Part shown: in pieces, positions 1-11,877 of the stretch
Layout: the number at the start of each line of letters is the position of its first letter
How positions within the stretch are numbered: the stretch's first letter is position 1
DNA from: Chrysogorgia sp. JL179-B06
Lineage: Eukaryota; Cnidaria; Anthozoa; Scleralcyonacea; Chrysogorgiidae
Assembly (NCBI GenBank): GCA_035772405.1
Contig: JAYKKM010000007.1
Location: forward strand, 52,501-116,500
Direction of reading: 5' to 3'
DNA length: 64,000 bases
The notes under the pieces: model-generated
Told to the model about the DNA's origin: nothing
Database searches by the model: none
Seen by the model: the letters and a program-made list of their open reading frames with translations, nothing else
Position numbers and translations under genes: made by a program

Positions 1-198
1 AGAGTGAAACGTAAAATGAAATTAAAAAATGATTTTCAACCTTTTGGTCTTCATCAGGAGGGAGTTTATGGGTGGAAGTCGCATGGCCGCCATTAATGGG
101 TGGTCGCCATTTGAGAAAAGAATTAGCATAAAGTTTGCAGCCTTAGATTTATTATTTTGCTTTAACATTATGTGAATATGCTTATTTGGTGTTGTGCT

Positions 199-276
199 TA
201 CAGGGCCCCTCTGGAGACCAGCCTCTGAGCTGAATGGGCTATACCCTGTATAAATAAAGTTTTCATTCATTCATTT
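199..276 (+). repeat. LINE 3' UTR end with (ATTC)n tail
   Basis: A short block runs from a GGGCCCCTCTGGAGACC-like segment through AATAAAG to a CATT/ATTC microsatellite tail. The same 3' end design, with GAGCTGAATGGGCT and AATAAAG, recurs inverted at 37.37-37.44 kb next to a LINE ORF2 C-terminus, so this is read as the truncated 3' end of that non-LTR retrotransposon. No coding part of the LINE is seen beside it. The rest of 1-390 looks like intron of the minus-strand dioxygenase-like gene. Confidence 0.6.
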
Positions 277-391
277 TCTGGGGGAATATCGCAATTACAT
301 AATTTCTCATAATGTAATTATGTCGTCTTTTAATGGAACATATACGATAGTCTAGTAGAAGCCAAATGAATCAACTTAATGCCATACATAC

Positions 392-973
392 CCAATCAAT
401 GTCGGCTTGTAATGTCCAATTCTTTTAGCCAGTTGAAACAGAACGCCTTCCTTGGTTGGAGCATTTTGTATCAACGACAAACCATAAGAGTGGAGTTCGT
501 ACAACCAGTACAATAGGGCTCTTATCATCGCCTCATGATTGCTTCATATTCATATGCTCTTTCACTTAAATTGTGCTCTGAAGACAGAAGCTCACAGCCG
601 TCCTTCAGGATGGAAGTATTTTCACCTGCCTTAACTTGATCTTGTTTTTCGGGCAGATGTCTATAGTGCAGCCACTCTGAACTATATTGACTTACATGAC
701 CGTCTGACCAGTGGCATTCCAAGAGTTTACCATCGTCTTTAACGGAAATGCTGTCAATGATAGTTTTTCCATTGTCATCCATGTGAACAACGAAAAGCTT
801 ATGTTTGATGACTGGGTGGAAGCAAGTTGGACACTTGCAGTTCTCACGAAGAAATATGCCTGGAAATCTTGACTTTTTCCCTGTGTTCCAAGTGATTTGA
901 ATAAAACCATCATCTTTGGAGCATAATGCATTAACGAGGTTGACTTTCTCGGAATACAGATCGTGTGGAGTGG
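392..973 (-). pseudogene. gamma-butyrobetaine / trimethyllysine dioxygenase-like N-terminal exon, frameshifted
   Basis: Translation of the minus strand gives the GBBH-like N-terminal domain of the carnitine-pathway 2-oxoglutarate, Fe(II) dioxygenases (BBOX1/TMLHE family). It shows DDGFIQITWNTG, then FPGIFLRENCKCPTCFHP with the Cys-x-Cys-x2-Cys zinc ligands, then a second DGKLLECHWSDGHVS strand pair. A second reading frame continues with ALLYWLYELHSYGLSLIQNA and LAKRIGHYKPTLIG, the start of the catalytic domain. A good acceptor (pyrimidine run, CTTAG) lies at 974-975 and a GTATGT donor starts at 391. The two parts are in different frames. The break falls at about 520-545, where an imperfect 11-bp tandem duplication (GCAATCATGAG/GCGATGATAAG) adds bases. 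The Fe-binding HxD...H part must lie left of the window. The family call is firm. Whether the gene is dead, mis-assembled, or uses an unseen tiny intron is open. Confidence 0.8.
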
Positions 974-1160
974 CTAAGAAAAACAGAAACTCAATTTCGT
1001 TATCGTCATCAAGCTCAAATATTACATTTCGTGAGGAACAATGATGTGGACAAACCCACTGATTTCGACAGCTCTAGATTGTCTTTTCTTGTCACAGACT
1101 CTTTCAATTAAAACTAGATAAGTAATAACCCCCGCCCGCCTTTTCTACCAACTCCAAATT

Positions 1161-1457
1161 GAGCGCTCTGGCATGGTTTTTGATGTCCCACATGACATTT
1201 TGTGTGGCATCAAGGGTGACTGTAAATAGCAGTTATCTTCATCCTGCTCATCAGCACTACACTGATGAGGCCCAAAATGAGGCCCAAAAGGCCGAAACGG
1301 TACCGTCTGTAGTTAGATATCGCTCTATGACCTTTAGGTCATATTGAGCGCTCTACAGGATGAACCATTGTCGCTTACGCATTGTGCGCACGCTCACTGC
1401 TTGCAGTTTGAGCGCTCTGGCATGGTTTTTGATGTCCCACATTTTGTGTGGCATCAA

Positions 1458-1460
<3 letters not shown>
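1161..1460. repeat. 300-bp segment bounded by ~55-bp direct repeats
   Basis: A GAGCGCTCTGGCATGG block continuing to TGTGGCATCAAGG occurs at 1161-1215 and again at 1409-1460. A third short GAGCGCTC lies near 1346. The DNA between holds no convincing coding exon. Confidence 0.6.

Positions 1461-1488
<28 letters not shown>
1461..1488. repeat. (TA)n microsatellite
   Basis: A pure TA run directly abuts the CACTGCAAAAAAA end of the palindrome array that follows. A TA run also abuts the mirror-image end near 9.94 kb. Confidence 0.9.
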
Positions 1489-1491
<3 letters not shown>

Positions 1492-2200
1492 TGCAAAAAA
1501 AGCATTTTTGCCTTTGAGTAAAATTACTCAATTTACGAGTAAAACTACTCAATTTGTGAGTAAACTTGGCGTTTTACTCAAGATATTGTGTAATTTTACT
1601 CAAAATGTTTTTTACTCTTGTGCTTGAGTATTTTCTACTCAATCGTTTGAGTAAAAGATTACTCAATATTTTGAGTCAAAAGATGGCATGCGTAATTTTA
1701 CTCAAAGAGTTGCGTAAAATTACTCGAATAATGAGTAAGTTATCACTTTCACTTTACTCAAATAACTGAGTAAAACAACAGTGAGTAAAATTACGCATTT
1801 CTTTGAGTAAAATGCCTGTTTTACTCAAACACCGAGTAAAGCTAATTTCGTGTGAGACGCTTTACTCAGGTTTTGAGTAAATTGGATACAATTTACTCAA
1901 CGTCTGAGTAAATCAAAATTAGGTTACTCAAGGCCTGAGTTAAATGAAAGCACATTACTCAGGAACTGAGTAAAGGTGTTTACTCAAATGCTTGAGTGTC
2001 TCTACTTAATCGTTTGAGTAAATGTTTACTCGATAATTTGAGTCAAAAGGCGCGAGGAGTAATTGAACTCAAATAGTTGCGTAACATTACTCAAAAAATC
2101 AGTATCACATCAGACATACATTTTACTTTACTCAAGTAATCGAGTATAAAGCATCATTACTTTGACGGGTAAACTCGCCCTCACAAACTTTCAAAGAGAG
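1489..2200. repeat. Array of ACTCAA/TTGAGT palindromes (element copy 1)
   Basis: About 35 occurrences of TTTACTCAA or its complement TTGAGTAAA alternate every 12-30 bases, separated by variable spacers. The left edge is CACTGCAAAAAAAGC next to (TA)n. The same motif array recurs at 9.58-9.94 kb and ends in the mirror image TTTTTTTTTGCAGTG next to (TA)n. This is a dispersed, probably non-autonomous element made of short palindromes. Apparent ORFs in it are by-products. Confidence 0.75.
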
Positions 2201-2680
2201 GGTGGAAATCTAGATTAGAATAAACTGTAAAAAGCAGAAAGCTGATGTCATGAATGTTCACAATAGGAAAAGAACATCCGCCAGGCTAGCGAGCGGTGAC
2301 AGGTAGCTTGTGATAGCAGACTGCATCTTGCTCGCCAGCCTCCCCCAGTTTCTTTAACGATTTCGATTTTTGTTCATAAAAGTTTCAAACGGAACGCGCA
2401 AATCACAACATGATGTAAAATTGTCCTTCATTTTATGAACCGTCTAAGTTTTTGAACCATTTGTTCTGGCAACAGACTTATTCACAGCGTGCATTGGCGA
2501 TGAAGACTTGACACGATGACGTTGTGATGCGTCAATGGCACGGCAACCAATCGTATTACGCGCGGCAATTTCGCAACAGAACCTGACACTCTTACACCGG
2601 CTAGCTTCTTTCGGCGTTTAGTCAAACCTTCTGAGTTCTGGTGTTAGCGATTGTTTCAGACGCGTTTTCTCGGTTTCGAA
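2201..2680. other. No recognisable gene; GC-richer DNA before a possible first exon
   Basis: I see no coding exon or repeat here. The last ~200 bases are less AT-rich and precede an ATG exon, so they could contain a promoter, but no motif is decisive. Confidence 0.3.
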
Positions 2681-2756
2681 ATGGCGAAAACAATCGAGGA
2701 AGTAAAAGAATGGTTGCTGGAATATGGATTTGAAGATTATTGACAGACATTTGAAG
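2681..2756 (+). pseudogene. Possible SAM-domain first exon with internal stop
   Basis: From ATG 2681 the frame reads MAKTIEEVKEWLLEYGFEDY, then a TGA codon, then QTFEG, and ends at a GTAGGT donor (2757). The pattern W-L-x-x-(Y/L)-G-F-x-x-Y-x-x-x-F is the opening of a sterile alpha motif, where a residue such as Cys or Val usually stands at the stop position. One base change (for example TGC to TGA) would explain it. No second SAM exon was found downstream, so this may be an exon relic. Confidence 0.4.
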
Positions 2757-3264
2757 GTAGGTCTTATATTTCGTTGGCAACTAATAGCAAAGCCATCTGC
2801 ACGCAAACAAAATTCAAAGAGAAAGCGCAGTCAAGATTAACATTTAACGGCGGTAATATTGCGCATAGCTACTGTATATCGCGTTTACTATGCTGCAGCG
2901 CGCTGCCTCGAAACGTCACGGGCCGTATTTCGTCCTCTAAAATCTCGACAGTAATACCCATTAAGCGTTTTTATATTATCGTGTTAAACACGCTTCGTAC
3001 ACAGCGACAAATTGAAACCAGCGTAGCTGCTGATCCTCACGAGTCGTGTGTGTATAAAAAGGTTACAGTCTATATACATTTAACACAGAAAAAACTATAA
3101 TCAACGAAAAAACGGCAAAAATTATGCACGGGCGAACACATGGAGATTTTCATCCCTCTAGAAATATTAGCCCGGAGTTTACGCTAAGTTGTACGAACGA
3201 TGAATGTTAAAATGAATTTGAAATTACGACGAAGAGAATTTCAGCCTGGGCTGAAATACCTAGC

Positions 3265-3345
3265 GAGGCTAGATGCGAGGCGGCTGTTATCTAAAATGCG
3301 AGGCGGCTGTTATCTAAATGACTAAAATGCGAGGCGGCTGTTATC
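3265..3345. repeat. Three-copy short tandem repeat
   Basis: A GCGAGGCGGCTGTTATC unit appears three times with 10-20 base spacers. The surrounding 2757-3925 shows no coding exon I can support. Confidence 0.6.
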
Positions 3346-3925
3346 CGCAGGCTATGAAATACCCCTAGACCCACCATTTAAGCTCAGCCCCACGTGACCG
3401 TCACAACAATGCGCCCAATCAGTCATCATAATAATTCTACTTTTGTGTGTGACAATTGTCAAAAGGTTATAATTAGCATTGTACATTATTGATTCGAGAT
3501 AAAGTTAAAAAGTAATCCTATTTTTCATTAATTTTATGCGAAAAAGTGCCTTGGAATTCCCGACTGAGAGGGAAAATTATAAAGCTACTGATTCCAGTTA
3601 TTGGAATGCCCAGAATATTATCATTGATGATGAAGTCAGGTTTGTGGGACAACTTATTAATTATTAATCACAAATAAGAAATTCTTGCTGTCTGTAAAAA
3701 TCATTATAAATATTAATATATTATTTGTAACATCTGTGCAACACCTTTTGTAACATTTTGCAATTGGCAGAATAATTATAGAAATACTGTAGAAACAAGT
3801 AGGGGTGGTGGAATCTGGGTGGGCTAGGGAAGGCTAAGTTCCCCCAAGATTTATATTGATGGGCAGCAATGAGCAATTCATGTTTTGTAACAATGAATTG
3901 CAAGTTTATACAAACAAGTTTATAC

Positions 3926-5822
3926 AGGTTTTCCTCAAACCTGTTGAAGAAGGGATACATAAATTTTTTGCAACCTTTCAATGGGCACATTTTTTAAATG
4001 ATCTATATATATATATATAAAATTCTATATTTCACACTACAGTAATTGGAAAAACAAAGAATAAGTTTAAAAATAATTATTAAAACTAGAAAAAAAATAC
4101 ATGTTGACAAAAAGATTCATATTTATTTGATTGCAAAATAAATATTTGAATTTGGAATGACTAAAAAGACATTGTGGTTTTAGTACTTTGATCCTGCACT
4201 GGCAGTGCTGTTTAACAGCTTTTGGGAGGGTGGCTAACGCCGCCTTTTACCATCAGCTCATCTGGGTGGCACTTCAAGGAGCCGCCTGTTGGTGAGTACT
4301 ACCAAGCTGAGGGTTCAAGAGACCTATACATTTATGTTGATGCAGTCTTTGTTGTTGGCAAGGTGGCTCATCGCCGCCTTTTACCAGCACCTCTTTTGGG
4401 TGGCATGCTTTTGTAAGCCGCCTGTTGAAGAGGAGATACATAAATTTATAGCAACTTTCAATGTGCACATATTTAAATGATCTATCTAAATTCTAAAATT
4501 CTGTATTTAAACACTAAGTTGGACAGACAAATAATAAGTTTATAACTTGAAAAATCAAACAACACATATTAAGAAATGATGATTATTAAAACTAGAAGAA
4601 AAATACATGTTTTTGACAAAAAAATACATATTTATTTGATTGCATAATAAATATTTGAATTGGGAATGACTAAAAAGACATTGTGGTTTTAGTACTTTGA
4701 TCCTGCACTGGCAGTGCTGTTTAACAGCTTTTGGGAGGGTGGCTAACGCCGCCTTTTACCATCAGCTCATCTGGGTGGCACTTCAAGGAGCCGCCTGTTG
4801 GTGAGTACTACCAAGCTGAGGGTTCAAGAGACCTATACATTTATGTTGATGCAGTCTTTGTTGTTGGCAAGGTGGCTCGTCGCCGCCTTTTACCAGCACC
4901 TCTTTTGGGTGGCATGCTTTTGTAAGCCGCCTGTTGAAGAGGAGATACATAAATTTATAGCAACCTTCAATGTGCACATATTTAAATGATCTATCTAAAT
5001 TCTAAAATTCTGTATTTAACACTAAGTTGGACAGACAAATAATAAGTTTATAACTTGAAAAAATCAAACAACACATATTAAGAAATGATTATTAAAACTA
5101 GAAGAAAAATACATGTTTTTGACAAAAAAATACATATTTATTTGATTGCATAATAAATATTTGAATTGGGAATGACTAAAAAGACATTGTGGTTTTAGTA
5201 CTTTGATCCTGCACTGGCAGTGCTGTTTAACAGCTTTTGGGAGGGTGGCTAACGCCGCCTTTTACCATCAGCTCATCTGGGTGGCACTTCAAGGAGCCGC
5301 CTGTTGGTGAGTACTACCAAGCTGAGGGTTTCAAGATACCTATACATTTATGTTGATGCAGTCTTTGTTGTTGGCAAGGTGGCTCATCGCCGCCTTTTAC
5401 CAGCACCTCTTTTGGGTGGCATGCTTTTGTAAGCCGCCTGTTGAAGAGGAGATACATAAATTTATAGCAACCTTCAATGTGCACATATTTTGAATGATCT
5501 ATCTAAAATTCTGTATTTAACACTAGTTGGACAGACAAATAATAAGTTTATAACTTGAAAAATCAAACAACACATATTAAGAAATTATTATTAAAACTAG
5601 AAGAAAAACACATGTTTTTAACAAAAAAATACATATTTATTTGATTGCACAATAAATATTTGAATTGGCCATTGGGAATGACTAAAACGACATTGTGGTT
5701 TTAGTACTTTGATCCTGCACTGGCAGTGCTGTTTAACAGCTTTTGGGAGGGTGGCTAATGCCGCCTCTTACCATCAGCTCATCTGGGTGGCACTTCAAGG
5801 AGCCGCCTGTCGGTGAGTATAG
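3926..5822. repeat. ~507-bp satellite array, about 3.7 copies
   Basis: Full units repeat with spacings of 509, 506 and 506 bp, judged from GGCAGTGCTG at 4201, 4710, 5216 and 5722. A partial unit starts near 3926. Each unit holds two related sub-modules built on GGGTGGC ... CGCCGCC(T) and ending near GCCGCCTGTTG, followed by ~250 bp of AT-rich linker. Copies are over 95% alike. The ~64-codon frames inside repeat with the units and are disrupted between sub-modules, so I do not call them genes. Confidence 0.85.
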
Positions 5823-6052
5823 GGCCTATAATAAACAGCATTTACACTCATCTGATATACGGCATGCTGGCCTGGCCAATGGCTTAGTGTGTCTGTGTAA
5901 ACACCTTTGTGGCTTTGGCCTGGACAATGCCAGTCCTAGGCTTGCAATGTATTTTCAGTTACACAGCTTTTGTAGGATATATACTGTAACTGTATACTGT
6001 ATAATTGGGTAGGTTAACACTCACTGTGTCAGGGGAACATGTTAGGGATTAA

Positions 6053-7385
6053 AGTGTAACGAAATTTTGTCCAACCAGTTTGTTTTATTTGAATGTAAGC
6101 CTTAAATAATAAAAATGGTGGTGACAGTTTATTCATATCTCGTTTTATTCCAAAGTTATGACACTTTTTTGAAATTGAGCTATGAAGTCATTGGTTGTGT
6201 TTGACAAGTTCGCAAAAACATTAAAGTCCATATCTCGAAGGGTATTTGACCAATTAAGTTGAAACTTGTCAAGGCTTGTTAATACACTCAAAAAAATACT
6301 TTAGTGTGTTTAAATAGTTCCCATAACAACACGCTAGTTCACAGGTCTCTCTCTCTCTTCTAATAATTATCACTTTTTTCCAACAAGAATAAAATATTTC
6401 CACTTGTTAGTATAATCATGGATAGTAAATAGACTGGATAGGAAACTGGTTGACGTCAGCGTGGAAACCTAGTTGCAATTCGTGATGTCACGAAGATGTC
6501 ACGAATACACAGATTTTACTGAGTTTCTCTTCGACGTCTCCATATTTTCGCATTCATAAATGTAGCTATATTGAGATTCCAAAATGTTTCATCGTCTTAC
6601 AAACCTGCCTAAGCCACGACCAAATGATCTAGGTAAATGTTGTTCGTCTTTGTTTCAGCTGTTTTCGTTTTGTGGTGAAGAAACTGGCGTCGCAAAACTA
6701 CCGTTGTTTTAGTTGAAATTTGGGACGCGTTTTTCACCGTCTAAAGTTGGATCTTTTCGCCTAAAATGAGTAATGGTAGTCGGATATTCCATCGTAAAGT
6801 GGCATTGTGATATTTTTTGGCAGTTTGACTGTAATTTGTAGCTGTATTATCGCTAAACGTTGCGATTTATGGTGTTTTTGTTACGTCACGATTTGCAACT
6901 AGGTTTTCACGCGACCAAACGCCATCAACTGGTGTCTAAACCAATCAGCATGCTGGAAACGTCGCACGTGATCTTAGTTTCCTATCCAGTCTATTTACTA
7001 TCCATGGTATAATTCGTCTAGGCATTTTGATAAGTTTAAATCGTTGAAATAGTACAGACATGCGTTGAAACAACTGTATAGCTGGAATTATGTGACAAGA
7101 AAGAGACCTGGGAACTAGCGTGTTGCTATGGCAACAATTTAAACACAGTAAAGCATTTGTTTGAGTGCATTAACTAACATTGACATGTTTCAACTTATTT
7201 GGTCAAATCCCTTTACGACATGAGACTTTCTTGTATTTGTTAACTTGTCAAACACAACCAGTGACATCATACCTCAATTTCCAAAAAGTGTCATAACTTT
7301 GGAATTAAATGAGATATGAATAAACTTTCAGCACCAAAGGCTTACTTTCAAACAAAACATTAAACTGGTTGGTTGCATAGGCACT
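6053..7385. mobile_element. TTAA-flanked inverted-repeat element (outer), arms ~300 bp
   Basis: Arms at about 6053-6350 and 7090-7385 are inverted copies (for example GTCATAACTTTGGAAT versus ATTCCAAAGTTATGAC). TTAA lies immediately outside both ends (6049-6052, 7386-7389), the target signature of piggyBac-type elements. The ends begin AGTGTAACG / GGCACT inverted, related to the AGTGCCTAT MITEs at 46-58 kb. It has no transposase, and a second element sits inside it. Confidence 0.75.
6417..7006. mobile_element. MITE nested in the TTAA element, 7-bp target duplication
   Basis: Terminal inverted repeats begin CATGGATAGTAAATAGACTG and end with the exact complement. The direct repeat GTATAAT flanks both sides (6410-6416, 7007-7013), and an eighth base is A on one side and G on the other. 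A 7-8 bp duplication with a CA-starting repeat would fit a hAT-type origin, but no transposase is present. It lies wholly between the arms of the outer element and so is younger. Confidence 0.7.
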
Positions 7386-7389
7386 TTAA

Positions 7390-8863
7390 ACATGGTGGTA
7401 TCACCTCACTGACAACAAGCAGCTGAAATGCTGAATTCCTTTCTGAATTCATGTTATATAAATTGGTGAAATCATTAGATTAAGCAATGTCGTTCTTTGT
7501 TGCATATTATGGGCTTTTGTCATTTCATATTTTTGAAATTGTGTTACTGGTTCTTGAATACTATTGAAATACCAGTACAGGTATGTGCATAATTATACAG
7601 TATTAATGAAAGGAACAGAAATCTTCTAACAGAATAAAAGGCTTATCATGCTTACCAATAGTCAGACAACACTATTGGTCAGTGGTCTGGGATAAATTTA
7701 GGTATTGAATATTTTTGGTATCTGCTTCTACTATTAGACAATAAGTAACATGCAGATTACAGTAGGGTACATGTATGTACACATATGTGCAATGTCAGTA
7801 TTGTAAATCATTCATACAGGTATGTTATGCAGTCTCATGAATACAACTGTACTTTGAGTAAAATTATGAGTATACCACTGTTAAACATGCATGTTGAATA
7901 TTTATTATGAAAACCATAACTGACATAATTAACTTTAATGCAATTAATATTATATAATTAATAAAATTAATTATTAATTTCAATAATCAAGAGTTACGCA
8001 AATGGTTTCTAACCGTCTGCGAGACAAGTTAGTGTTGGCAGACTTTACCACAGCGCTCGTGTTCCGTTCAGTGCACTACCCAAAAATTGTACCCAAAATA
8101 AGCAGTTTGAAAATCTGTTCAGATTGGCAAATGAATTATTTGCTTATTTTTAAGTAATAACTGAGCACTACACTATAAAAGCCTCAAACAGTAAGCGGCC
8201 GAGGGGTTGTTGCGTACACGTATTTCTAATACTATGATATATCATATGTTGAATTTATGGTATAACTATTCGCAGCTAGAAATCTCACAGATGTGTTGCA
8301 AGTTGTTAGTCTTCACCAACTTGCTGCAAGTTGTCAACAAGCTAGAATGAGTCTGTTACAAGCCCGTGAACAACAGCATGTATATATATATAGTTAAAGC
8401 AAGTTTTTTAAATAATTTGCATCAATCCTGTTGATGCAATTACATGACAAAGCTTGTAACATTCTTGTTATTAACAAGAAACTGGAGTAAGCTGCGCAAA
8501 GTATTTGATAAATCAGTTTAATAACAAGTTGCAACAACGCTGTTGCAGACGTATTGCAACTTTTGTGGTTTGGCTGTGTAGAATACCAAATTTGCCACTC
8601 GTGTTACTGCACATGATTGCAATTTACTGTGTTCAGAAAGGGTTTTTGTTAATTTGCCTATCTCACATACAAACAAGTAAATGCACAGAATAATTTAACC
8701 TGCATGTATCATTAAAGTGGTGGGCGTTTGCCATTTTCCCCAAAGCTGGCCCCTTTGTGAAGATCAACTCTATGATCATTCATGTTTTTTTAGGAATTGG
8801 ACACTCTTTCTTTGCTTGGAAATATCTTAGTTTATTTCTTGCTTTTTGTTGTTTTTGTTGCAG
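7390..8863. other. No supported gene; scattered AACTTGTTGCAA-type repeats
   Basis: Most of this stretch shows nothing recognisable. Between about 8285 and 8570 there are several inverted and direct forms of a CAACTTGTTGCAAC-like word, resembling the end of a dispersed repeat also glimpsed at 35.44-35.54 kb. Confidence 0.35.
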
Positions 8864-8933
8864 GAAGATAAGAACGTTAAAGAAATTTGATGGCGAAACA
8901 AAGTCCATTCCCACAAATCCTGTTCCATGGTAG
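8864..8933 (+). CDS. Possible terminal coding exon (unassigned)
   Basis: A strong acceptor (T-rich tract, TTGCAG) at 8858-8863 is followed by a frame reading KIRTLKKFDGETKSIPTNPV, then PW and a stop. The splice signal and peptide look gene-like, but there is no recognised family and no matching upstream exon. Its phase does not fit directly onto the SAM-like exon at 2681. Confidence 0.25.
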
Positions 8934-9585
8934 AATCAAATCTCCAGAGAACGTGTGGATAGGAGCTGACCAACTGCTGTTATCCCGAGTCAACGGTGGA
9001 GTTTTGTAATGGTGTCTTGGACTTTTATCAACTTGTTATGTTTTTATGTACGAATACCCTAATTCTCTTAGTAACTTTGTTTTGTATTTGCAGAAGTGCA
9101 TTTTGAATATCCACTACCAGTATGGTAAACAATTACCAGCTAAAGTCATATCATTTGTTAATAGTTTAAGTCATTAGATTGCGTTGGCATAGCTGCAGAA
9201 TACCCCTCACTTGAATGACGACTACTTATTAGTGAGTGTCAAATTCATCAAATACATTTGCTTCTTTCTCCGTTATTGGGATTCGTTTATAGGGTAGCTT
9301 TTGGATTAGATAAGATTTCATCATTAAGCTGATTGTTTCAACACTTATTACAGAATTTTCTCGTTTATTAGTTTAAATCTAAATTGAAAAGTGATGGGTA
9401 TTCCGCAATTGCTTCTCTAACTCTTTTTATAAACTAAATAAATATTTGAAAGTAAAAGTTGTGGGAAATATCTTGCAAACTAAGTGAACTGTCAGTCCAA
9501 GTAAACAGTGTATTATACTCATGATTTTCAGGTATTAAAAACTTATTTTCTGTTATAGTACACTGCTCAACTGTTTGGGTGATTT
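8934..9585. other. No supported gene
   Basis: AT-rich DNA, possibly 3' untranslated sequence of the doubtful exon to its left. I see no repeat family or coding frame. Confidence 0.3.
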
Positions 9586-10090
<505 letters not shown>

Positions 10091-10094
10091 GCAT

Positions 10095-11220
10095 ACATGC
10101 TTGGACAGTTCTGTGCTGTTGGTGTATTTTGAATGTTGAAAGGAGTGCTTGTGATTCGTGTAGCGTTGCTTGAATGTACCTTCGGTTAATCCAATGTAGT
10201 TCTTTTCCTTGTGTGTTATCTAACTGTTGTGACATGGGCGTTGTAGACAATGCTTGTTGTTAAACAGTTATTTTCAAGAGGGCATTGGTCTTTCTTTCTG
10301 CAGTTACATGGTGAGTGTGCGTTGTCCGGTTCGTCGTTGACGATTTTGCTGTTGTGCCTGCTTATGATGCTTGACATATGTAAGGCTTACGAGTGAATCA
10401 AGAGGCTTGATGACCTAAAAACTTGACCCGGATGTCCGAGTTGTCCCTATCGATTGTGTTTATAAGGCATAAACATATCCCTAGTGCTATAGGGTTTCCC
10501 TATAGCTAAGTGATAGGGTGACCCTATATATTAGTAGGGTAACCCTATTTCTAGGGTAACCCTAGCACCTTATAAACAGGCCCTAAGGAGGTCTGTCGAT
10601 ATGGAGGGGTATAGAAGTTGTCTACGTCAAATACTACGAATGTATATATACTTGCTCTTATGTGGGATGTTTTTGAACCATTCGATTTTTCCACTGGTTT
10701 GCCATTGTTTCATTTGTTATGGTGGAATTTATTTGTTCAATAATCATCTTACTTATACGAGCCCTAATTCACTCTTCGCTGGATTTATCAGGCGGCATGA
10801 AGGCTTTTCTTCAAAGTTCCGCTTGTGGTCTTTCAATGTTATGAAGACTTGCTGGTTTGACATACATTCTTTCCTGTCCTAGATTTGGTCGCTAGGTCCT
10901 TTGCTTCATTATTGATGATATCGTATGCGTTCTCGTTGGCCTTTTGCCAGTTGTGCAGCAGCTTGCGGTTATTGATCTTTGTCCAATTTATAGAGGTTAG
11001 TTGTTTTGTCGACTGGAACGAATACTTTTGCGGAGTTATTTATCTGTTTAATGTCTTCTTTCAGTTGATGTTGGAATTGATCTTGGGTGTTTCTGAATCT
11101 TATTTCTTTATCATGTCCAGTAGATCGGCTTCGAACTTGTTAATGTCTTCATGTTGTGGTGGGCATATTTTGAAGTTACGAAGAACAAAGTTACGCGAGA
11201 ACAATACAGAAGGCTGATCA
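10095..11220 (-). mobile_element. Penelope-like retroelement, degenerate, RT plus GIY-YIG
   Basis: On the minus strand the right part reads, across frames, AKVFVPVDKTTN and LYKLDKDQ, then VFITLKDHKRNFEEKPSCRL, INPAKSELG, then FVVFDVDNFYPSIS. These are the N-terminal and palm-1 motifs of Penelope-like reverse transcriptases. At 10100-10265 it continues with NYIGLTEGTFKQRYTNHKHS, the core of the GIY-YIG endonuclease domain that follows RT in these elements. Several frameshifts and a deletion remove most of the RT between these parts, so it is dead. Plus-strand frames here are antisense shadows. The adjacent (TA)n may have been the insertion site. Confidence 0.8.
10425..10590. repeat. CCCTA/TAGGG palindromic insertion inside the Penelope copy
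   Basis: GTTTATAAGG at 10459 and CCTTATAAAC at 10568 form inverted ends around a run of TAGGG/CCCTA words. It separates RT-like from GIY-YIG-like sequence. It looks telomere-like but is palindromic and irregular, so I read it as a small MITE. Confidence 0.5.
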
Positions 11221-11409
11221 CACAGTAGAAAAACAAGCAGTAATTCATAATTCTTAGATATATATATTTTTACCTGTATGTTAATTACCTATATGTCATA
11301 TAAATTCTTACGTCCGAATTTTATGAATATTTTTACCCAATTTTATGCAAATGTTTTCCTGTGATTTATTATCGAACCTTTGTTCTACTTTAAACTAATT
11401 TACATATCC

Positions 11410-11530
11410 GCATTTATGTAGTATTTAAAACACGAGAAGGAGCGTTTTATCATATTTAAAATGCGAGCGCGCAGCGCGAGCATTTTAGATATGATAAAAC
11501 GCGAGTTCGAGTGTTTTAAATAGCTTCAAA
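11410..11530. repeat. Imperfect hairpin with GCGCGC core
   Basis: ATTTAAAACACGAG and CGAGTGTTTTAAAT lie as inverted ends around GCGTTTTATCATAT / ATATGATAAAACGC arms and a GCGAGCGCGCAGCGCGAGC centre. Similar CTCGTGTTTTA ends appear at 40.3-40.7 and 47.4-47.75 kb. No gene is seen between 11220 and 12250. Confidence 0.65.
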
Positions 11531-11877
11531 AACAATTGATTGTAATCACTAGGGAGTGTACTGGTTTTTATTTTCTATTAGAGGTAAATTGGGTTGATGT
11601 ATGAAATGCAAATTAGCAGGAATTTTATATAAAGTTCGTAGAGACTTTATATAATTTTCATGCTGATTAGTATTCATGGATTTTATCAGGTATAAAAGCC
11701 TTGCGCGTGACTAAATACGGAAATGTGATTGGACAATTTGGTTAATGAATATTAATGAGTTTTTGAAACATACCGAACAATAACAACCTCTCTTTATTGC
11801 CTGACGATCGTACATTTTGTACGTGAAACTCCGAGTAGCAATCAATAAATTTTTATTATGATTTTTTTCCTGCTTTC

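Noticed and set aside
4222..5012. Repeated ~64-codon frames in the 507-bp satellite as a gene family
   Set aside because: They recur only because the DNA repeats, are short, begin mid-module and have no motif or splice context.
10601..11217. Plus-strand frames of 93 and 110 codons
   Set aside because: They are antisense to Penelope reverse transcriptase motifs that read clearly on the minus strand.
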